A stretch of 64,000 nucleotides of DNA from Clostridia bacterium (lineage in GTDB: Bacteria; Bacillota; Clostridia; Oscillospirales; Acutalibacteraceae), in contig JAFODQ010000009.1 of assembly GCA_017380615.1 (NCBI GenBank), forward strand, positions 1 to 64,000, written 5' to 3'. The notes under the pieces were generated by a model. The model did no database searches. It was not told the DNA's origin and worked only from the letters and a program-made list of their open reading frames with translations. The position numbers and the translations under genes were made by a program. This document shows positions 59,605-64,000 of this stretch, one piece after another (within the stretch, counting starts at the first letter, position 1; every line of letters starts with the position of its first letter).

Positions 59605-59838
59605 ATGAAAGAATTGCTCGAAACAGTCGCAAGGGGTCTTGTTGAGACTCCGGACGCAGTCGAGGTTACTGTTGACGAACCTAATGAGGATGGCGTAATT
59701 GTTTACCACCTTCATGTGGGTGCCGACGATATGGGCAGAGTTATAGGTAAACAGGGCAGAATAGCAAAGGCTATCCGTACCGTAATGCGTGCAGCAGCTA
59801 TTCGCAAGGATGTTAAGGTTCAGGTTGACATCGACTGA
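59605..59838 (+). CDS. khpA: KH-domain RNA-binding protein KhpA
   Basis: A 77-residue single KH-domain protein (YlqC/KhpA). The GxxG loop lies in GRVIGKQGRIAKAIRTVMRAAA. In Gram-positive bacteria it binds small RNAs with KhpB and affects cell elongation. It lies 13 bases after rpsP with a TTAGGAG site before the ATG, the usual location. Confidence 0.95.
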   Translation: MKELLETVARGLVETPDAVEVTVDEPNEDGVIVYHLHVGADDMGRVIGKQGRIAKAIRTVMRAAAIRKDVKVQVDID

Positions 59839-59875
59839 TAAATGGTTGCATTTAATGTAATCCTAAAAATTTAAG

Positions 59876-59915
59876 TGACCTTTCCTGCGTTCAGTCAGCG
59901 AAAGGTCATTTTAAT
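59876..59915 (+). terminator. terminator after khpA
   Basis: TGACCTTTC and GAAAGGTCA (9 bp) around a 15-base loop containing a small inner pair, followed by TTTTAATTT. Probably splits rpsP-khpA from rimM-trmD or allows readthrough. Confidence 0.75.
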
Positions 59916-59943
59916 TTGAATTTTATATTCAAAGAGGTATTTT

Positions 59944-60462
59944 ATGATTAAAGAATATCTTGAAGTAGGGCAGATTGTGTCCACTCACGGAATTCGTGGT
60001 GAGGTCCGTGTAAACCCATGGTGTGATGGTCCGGATTTCATTAAAAAGTTCAAAACACTTTACCGTGATGATAAGGGTGCCGGTGCTGTGCAGGTGGCTT
60101 CATGCCGTCCTCACGGCAATGTTGCCGTGGTGAAATTGGAGGGTGTAAATACCGTTGAGCAGGCACAAGCACTGAAGAATACTGTTCTTTATATGAAAAG
60201 ATCAGATGTAAGGCTTCCCGAGGGTAAGTGGTTTATATCTGAGCTTATAGGCTGTCAGGTTCTTGATGCAGACAATTCAGCTGTTGAATATGGCACAATC
60301 AAGGATGTTGAGCCAATGGTTGCAAATGACATCTGGTATATTGACACGCCGGATGGTGAGGTGATAATTCCTGCCATAAAGGATGTTGTTATTAAGTGTG
60401 ATGTTGCAGATAATAAGGTCTATATCAGACCTTTGAGGGGGCTTTTTGACAATGAGGATTGA
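59944..60462 (+). CDS. rimM: 16S rRNA processing protein RimM
   Basis: A 172-residue RimM: N-terminal RimM beta-barrel ([18 protein letters not shown]) and C-terminal PRC-barrel domain ([20 protein letters not shown]...[11 protein letters not shown]). It assists 30S subunit assembly around S19. It overlaps trmD by 11 bases. Confidence 0.97.
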   Translation: MIKEYLEVGQIVSTHGIRGEVRVNPWCDGPDFIKKFKTLYRDDKGAGAVQVASCRPHGNVAVVKLEGVNTVEQAQALKNTVLYMKRSDVRLPEGKWFISELIGCQVLDADNSAVEYGTIKDVEPMVANDIWYIDTPDGEVIIPAIKDVVIKCDVADNKVYIRPLRGLFDNED

Positions 60463-61192
60463 CATTTTAACTCTTTTTCCCGAAATGTGTGAAGCTGTGA
60501 TGGGCGAAAGCATTATAGGAAGAGCCCGTAAAAACGGAAAAGTGGAAATGAACTTCCATCAGATAAGAGATTTTGCAATCAATAAGCACAATCAGGTGGA
60601 TGACACCCCCTATGGTGGTGGAGCCGGTATGCTTATGATGGCACAGCCAATCTATGATTGCTATATGAAGGTGTGTGAAGAGTCACAGACCAGGCCTCAC
60701 CTCATATATATGTCTCCTTGTGGCAAAACCCTCACTCAGGACAGAGTCAAGGAATTATCACAAATGGATAATATTGCCATATTATGTGGCAGGTATGAGG
60801 GTGTAGATCAGAGAGTCATAGACGAAATTGTTGATGAGGAAATTTCCATTGGTGATTATGTTGTTACAGGTGGTGAATTACCTGCAATGATTCTTGCTGA
60901 TGCTGTTTCAAGAATGCTTCCCGGCGTGCTCTCGCAGCCGGAGGGCTTTATGGGAGAAAGCCATTATTCGGGTCTTCTTGAATACCCCCAATATACAAAG
61001 CCGCCTGTGTGGCACGGAGTTGAGGTGCCCGAGGTACTTGCGTCGGGTCATCACGCCAATATTCAGAAATGGCAGAGGGAGAAATCTCTTGAACGCACAT
61101 TCGAGCGCAGGCCCGAGCTTCTTGAAAATGCAGAGCTTACTAAAAAGGAAATCGAATACTTACATTCACTGAAAAACGCAGAAGATATATAA
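60452..61192 (+). CDS. trmD: tRNA (guanine37-N1)-methyltransferase TrmD
   Basis: A 246-residue SPOUT methyltransferase that makes m1G37, needed to prevent frameshifting. [12 protein letters not shown] at the start, [58 protein letters not shown] and [14 protein letters not shown] end are all present. ATG 60452 overlaps the end of rimM; the frame continues two codons upstream without a better start. Confidence 0.98.
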   Translation: MRIDILTLFPEMCEAVMGESIIGRARKNGKVEMNFHQIRDFAINKHNQVDDTPYGGGAGMLMMAQPIYDCYMKVCEESQTRPHLIYMSPCGKTLTQDRVKELSQMDNIAILCGRYEGVDQRVIDEIVDEEISIGDYVVTGGELPAMILADAVSRMLPGVLSQPEGFMGESHYSGLLEYPQYTKPPVWHGVEVPEVLASGHHANIQKWQREKSLERTFERRPELLENAELTKKEIEYLHSLKNAEDI

Positions 61193-61250
61193 TAATAGTG
61201 TAAAGGTATTATTTGTTAACTGTGAATAATATCTTTCTACAATTGTTGTA

Positions 61251-61322
61251 ATTTTGCACAAAGCATTGAGATAAATTCGGTTTAAGTTTAGTATTCCATC
61301 CGAATTATTGATTTTGCACAAA
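61251..61322. repeat. 12-base direct repeat upstream of the HPr gene
   Basis: ATTTTGCACAAA occurs at 61251-61262 and again at 61311-61322, exactly 60 bases apart, just upstream of the promoter at 61341. Could be a pair of regulator sites; no factor can be named. The rest of the 247-base gap after trmD is AT-rich with only a weak 7-bp hairpin near its start. Confidence 0.4.
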
Positions 61323-61340
61323 AAGGTTATTGATTTTTCG

Positions 61341-61368
61341 TTGACTAAAAATAAAAAACTGATATAAT
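61341..61368 (+). promoter_or_regulatory. promoter of the HPr gene
   Basis: TTGACT, 16 bases, TATAAT; the leader to the ATG at 61440 is about 65 bases. Confidence 0.75.
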
Positions 61369-61439
61369 AAATTAAAAGCAAGGTCTCCTTGCGTGTATTA
61401 GCAATTAAACAAACTATAATTAAATGTGGGAGAATTATT

Positions 61440-61703
61440 ATGTTCGTTAAAGATGTTACTGTTCAGAATCAGGTAGGTCTTCACGCTCGTCCGGCAACCT
61501 TCTTCATCCAGAAGGCAAACGAATTCAAGTCATCAATCTGGATTGAGAAAGAAGAGAGAAGAGTAAACGCAAAGAGCCTTCTTGGCGTTCTTTCACTTGG
61601 CATTAAAGGTGGAGCAGAAATTCGCATTATTGCTGGTGGTGTTGACGAAGAGCAGGCAGTTAATGCGCTCGTTGCACTCGTTGACAGCGGCTTCGCTGAA
61701 TAA
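61440..61703 (+). CDS. ptsH: HPr-family phosphocarrier protein
   Basis: An 87-residue HPr. The phosphorylated histidine is in VGLHARPAT (H15) and the regulatory serine position is in VNAKSLLGVLSL (S46), so it may serve both PTS transport and catabolite repression. Length is normal. ATG 61440 has TGGGAGA upstream; the open frame before it lacks a start site. Single-gene unit with its own promoter and terminator. No other PTS gene is in the window; a Crh-like role is less likely since H15 is kept. Confidence 0.93.
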   Translation: MFVKDVTVQNQVGLHARPATFFIQKANEFKSSIWIEKEERRVNAKSLLGVLSLGIKGGAEIRIIAGGVDEEQAVNALVALVDSGFAE

Positions 61704-61723
61704 TTTCAGTATAGTTTACATTT

Positions 61724-61752
61724 AAGTGGCAGGGATTTCCTTGCCACTTTTT
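61724..61752 (+). terminator. terminator of the HPr gene
   Basis: An 11-bp stem AAGTGGCAGGG/CCTTGCCACTT (one wobble) with loop ATTT followed by TTT, 20 bases after the stop codon. Confidence 0.9.
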
Positions 61753-61808
61753 GTATTTAGGATGAAACGAGTCGGATAATTCTGTGCATTATGATAGGTG
61801 GTGAGTAT

Positions 61809-63638
61809 ATGGATGAAAGACTTCGCAGATTAAAAAACAAAGCAAATAAATTGCCGCTTTCTCCCGGCGTGTATATAATGAAAAACAAAGAGGGAAAGAT
61901 AATATATATCGGCAAGGCAAAGGCTCTCAAAAACAGAGTGAGTCAATATTTCGGCTCTCAGGAAAAGCACTACACTAAGGTTCGTAAAATGGTTGAAAAT
62001 GTTGAGGATTTTGACTATATACTTACCGACAGTGAGTTTGAAGCTTTGGTGCTTGAGTGCAGCCTCATAAAGCAGAATATGCCTAAATATAACATCCTTC
62101 TCAAGGATGATAAGGGCTTCAGTTATATAAAGGTCACAAAAGGCTGGAAAAATATCTTCCCTGTCCTCCAAAAGGATGATGAAACAGCAGAGTATCTCGG
62201 TCCATACACTGCAGGCTTCTCTGTTACCAAGGCTGTCGAGCAGGCGAAGAAGATATATAAATTGCCAACCTGCTCAAAGGTCTTTCCAAGAGATATCGGC
62301 AAGGACAGACCCTGTCTTAATTATCACCTTGGTGTGTGTTGTGCGCCTTGCTCGGGAAAGCTTTCTCTCGGAGAATACCTTGAGAATGTAGAAAATGCAC
62401 TTGACTTTTTGAGGTATGGCGGTAAGGAGACAATAAAGAAGCTGACTGCCGAAATGGAAGAGGCGGCAGAAAATCTTGAGTTTGAAAAGGCGGCAAGGCT
62501 TCGTGATGTTATAAGAAGCATCGAGAAGGTTAAAAGTAGTCAGAAGGTTGTCAGTGCAACATATAAGCAGCAGGATGTTTTCGCTGTTGCAACAATGGAT
62601 GGCAAGGCCTGCTTGTCGGTTTTACGGTTTGATGATAACGCGTTGACAGATACGGAGCACTTTTTTGCAGATGAAGGCGAAAGTCCTGAAGCAATGAGAA
62701 GTGAGTTTATCCTTTCATATTATTCCTTTGACAGAAAAGTTCCACCACGTATTGAGGTGGATGGGGCTGTCGAGGACGAGGAAAATATTGGAAAGTTCCT
62801 TGCTGAAAAAAGAGGGGGCAGTGTGAGTATCGTAGTTCCTCAGAAGGGCACACAAGCTCGTCTTGTGGAAATGTGCAAATCTAATGCGATGCAGAAGCTT
62901 ACAGAAAAATATCTGGGAAGGGATAAGGGTAAGGAGGCTCTTGAGGAGCTTGCTCTTATGCTTGGACTTTCTGAAATCCCTGAATATATTGAGGCTTACG
63001 ATATATCTCACACAGGTGGTGCAGATAATGTTGGTGGTATGGTCGTTTTCAGGAATGGTAAGCCATTTAAAAGTGCATACAGAAGATTTGCTGTTAAGGG
63101 TTTTGATGGTCAGGATGATTATCGTTCAATGGCACAGGTTATTGACAGAAGACTTTCCGAGTATGAAAAGTGCTGTGCTGGTAATATAACTGATGGCTTT
63201 GGCAGGTTGCCGGATTTGATTCTTCTTGATGGTGGCAAGGGTCAGGTCAATGCTGTGGAGCCGGTGCTTGAAGCCCACGGAATATCTGTTCCAATGTTTG
63301 GTATGGTCAAGGACAATAAGCACAGAACATCAGCTATTTCCACAGGTGGAGGCAGAATAGATTTCAATTCCCGTAAGAGGGCATTTTCTCTTGTGACAAG
63401 TATTCAGGATGAGGTGCATCGCTTTGCCGTTTCCTACCACAGAAAGAAGCACACAAAATCTGCATTGAGTGCAATGCTCACAGAAATTAACGGAATCGGC
63501 CCCGCAAAGGCAAAGGCTCTTATTATGAAGTTCGGAACCCTTCAGAGAATCGGAGAGGCAACAAAAGAAGAGCTGATGTCCGTTAAAGGTATCACCGAGG
63601 CTAATGCTCTTGAGATAATGAAATTCAGAGCAGATTAA
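61809..63638 (+). CDS. uvrC: excinuclease ABC subunit C
   Basis: A 609-residue UvrC, the double-incision nuclease of excision repair. GIY-YIG domain at the start (SPGVYIMKNKEGKIIYIGKA), a cysteine cluster (PTCSKVF, RPCLNYHLGVCCAPC) that may bind [4Fe-4S], UVR motif (LEFEKAARLRDVIR), RNase H-like nuclease (IEAYDISHTGG, LPDLILLDGGKGQV) and C-terminal helix-hairpin-helix pair (INGIGPAKAKALI). ATG 61809 follows GGTGGTGA. Full length; it completes the UvrABC set with 36858-41648. Confidence 0.97.
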   Translation: MDERLRRLKNKANKLPLSPGVYIMKNKEGKIIYIGKAKALKNRVSQYFGSQEKHYTKVRKMVENVEDFDYILTDSEFEALVLECSLIKQNMPKYNILLKDDKGFSYIKVTKGWKNIFPVLQKDDETAEYLGPYTAGFSVTKAVEQAKKIYKLPTCSKVFPRDIGKDRPCLNYHLGVCCAPCSGKLSLGEYLENVENALDFLRYGGKETIKKLTAEMEEAAENLEFEKAARLRDVIRSIEKVKSSQKVVSATYKQQDVFAVATMDGKACLSVLRFDDNALTDTEHFFADEGESPEAMRSEFILSYYSFDRKVPPRIEVDGAVEDEENIGKFLAEKRGGSVSIVVPQKGTQARLVEMCKSNAMQKLTEKYLGRDKGKEALEELALMLGLSEIPEYIEAYDISHTGGADNVGGMVVFRNGKPFKSAYRRFAVKGFDGQDDYRSMAQVIDRRLSEYEKCCAGNITDGFGRLPDLILLDGGKGQVNAVEPVLEAHGISVPMFGMVKDNKHRTSAISTGGGRIDFNSRKRAFSLVTSIQDEVHRFAVSYHRKKHTKSALSAMLTEINGIGPAKAKALIMKFGTLQRIGEATKEELMSVKGITEANALEIMKFRAD

Positions 63639-63657
63639 TGCCTCGTGTTAAAGAAAC

Positions 63658-63686
63658 TTGACAAAAAGTCCATAAAATGTAATAAT
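63658..63686 (+). promoter_or_regulatory. promoter of rsmD
   Basis: TTGACA, 17 bases, AATAAT, 57 bases before the ATG. The -10 match is moderate. Confidence 0.5.
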
Positions 63687-63742
63687 AAAATGATTTTATA
63701 TGTAATAAATTATGATGAAGAATACTTAATGAGGTGAATTCA

Positions 63743-64000
63743 ATGCGTGTTATAACAGGCTCCGCAAGAGGCAGAAAGCTTCAGACTCTTGAGGGTGACA
63801 GTGTCCGACCAACAACAGATATGGTCAAGGAAGCCATGTTCAGCATTGTTCATTTCGATGTTGAAGGTGCACGCGTGCTTGACATGTTCTGTGGCTGCGG
63901 TCAGCTGGGCATTGAGGCGTTGAGCAGAGGTGCACAGTCTGCTGTGTTTGTTGATATTTCCCGTCAGTCCATGCAGGTTACAGAGAAGAATCTTGAAACC
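63743..64000 (+). CDS. rsmD: 16S rRNA (guanine966-N2)-methyltransferase, 5' part
   Basis: The first 86 codons are in the window and the gene continues beyond it. The protein starts MRVITGSARGRKLQTLEG, then SVRPTTDMVKEAMFSIV (family RPTxDxVREALFN) and the AdoMet loop VLDMFCGCGQLGIEALSRGA, which identify RsmD. GAGGTGA lies 5 bases before ATG 63743. Reading frame intact to the edge. Confidence 0.93.
   Translation, partial: MRVITGSARGRKLQTLEGDSVRPTTDMVKEAMFSIVHFDVEGARVLDMFCGCGQLGIEALSRGAQSAVFVDISRQSMQVTEKNLET

Noticed and set aside
1..64000. CRISPR array, prophage or insertion sequence
   Set aside because: No evenly spaced direct repeats with unique spacers, no integrase, transposase or phage structural gene is seen. 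The repeats at 260-582 are tRNA-derived.

Overview
The window looks like a chromosomal piece of a spore-forming, strictly anaerobic, low-to-moderate-GC member of the Bacillota (class Clostridia, most like the Oscillospiraceae/Ruminococcaceae gut lineages). The evidence is genes for SpoIIID and SpoVAD, a T-box leader, TTGACA/TATAAT promoters with 17-base spacers, GGAGG-type ribosome binding sites, the conserved ylxM-ffh-rpsP-khpA-rimM-trmD order, glycyl-radical and flavin/iron-sulfur enzymes, and several enzymes for host or plant glycans. No phage, transposase, CRISPR array or rRNA is seen.

Layout. Positions 1-800 hold a minus-strand tRNA-Pro(CGG) followed upstream by three decayed partial copies of itself, built from two short repeat units and lying between the intact tRNA and its only good promoter. 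800-6200: a leucine-rich-repeat protein, then a minus-strand unit of a Mre11/Rad50-like pair (YhaO, YhaN) and an HD-domain dNTP triphosphohydrolase. 6500-9800: an N-acetylneuraminate-lyase-family aldolase divergent from a sugar:cation symporter with a long cytoplasmic tail. 9750-11890: a T-box leader with a probable Phe (TTC) specifier controlling a phenylacetate-CoA ligase and a tandem ACT protein. 11900-16900: alpha-L-fucosidase, a TIM-barrel isomerase, lactaldehyde reductase (FucO) and a GH125 alpha-mannosidase, pointing to fucose/mannose-bearing glycans as food. 16890-20320: SpoVAD with a 47-residue partner, a secreted nuclease lipoprotein and a HAD phosphatase. 20400-25020: a three-gene flavin/iron-sulfur complex that matches the Sporomusa-type (Stn) electron-bifurcating transhydrogenase. 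25160-30310: a secreted cohesin-like surface protein, an unknown protein, Tex and a small membrane protein.

30460-36660 is a five-gene minus-strand operon: a radical SAM activase, a glycyl radical enzyme of unassigned substrate, a sedoheptulokinase-like FGGY kinase, a mannose-6-phosphate-isomerase-like cupin protein and a helical-repeat protein. This is the best candidate for an undescribed pathway: probably radical chemistry on a sugar, sugar alcohol or sugar phosphate.

36790-46600: uvrB-uvrA, a membrane M28 peptidase, a PHP phosphoesterase, a Gfo/Idh/MocA oxidoreductase, a small membrane protein and an acyltransferase. 46670-50290 is a tight, self-contained operon of three different extended short-chain dehydrogenases, the first with a roughly 200-residue tail of unknown role. 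50300-57400: a membrane-anchored unknown, a GH39-like secreted glycosidase, SpoIIID, a lipoprotein, a ceramidase-like hydrolase and a membrane-anchored alpha/beta hydrolase lacking the nucleophile serine. 57400-64000 is housekeeping: ylxM-ffh, rpsP, khpA, rimM, trmD, HPr, uvrC and the start of rsmD, which runs off the window. All calls are from reading the sequence and its translations; no database search was possible.
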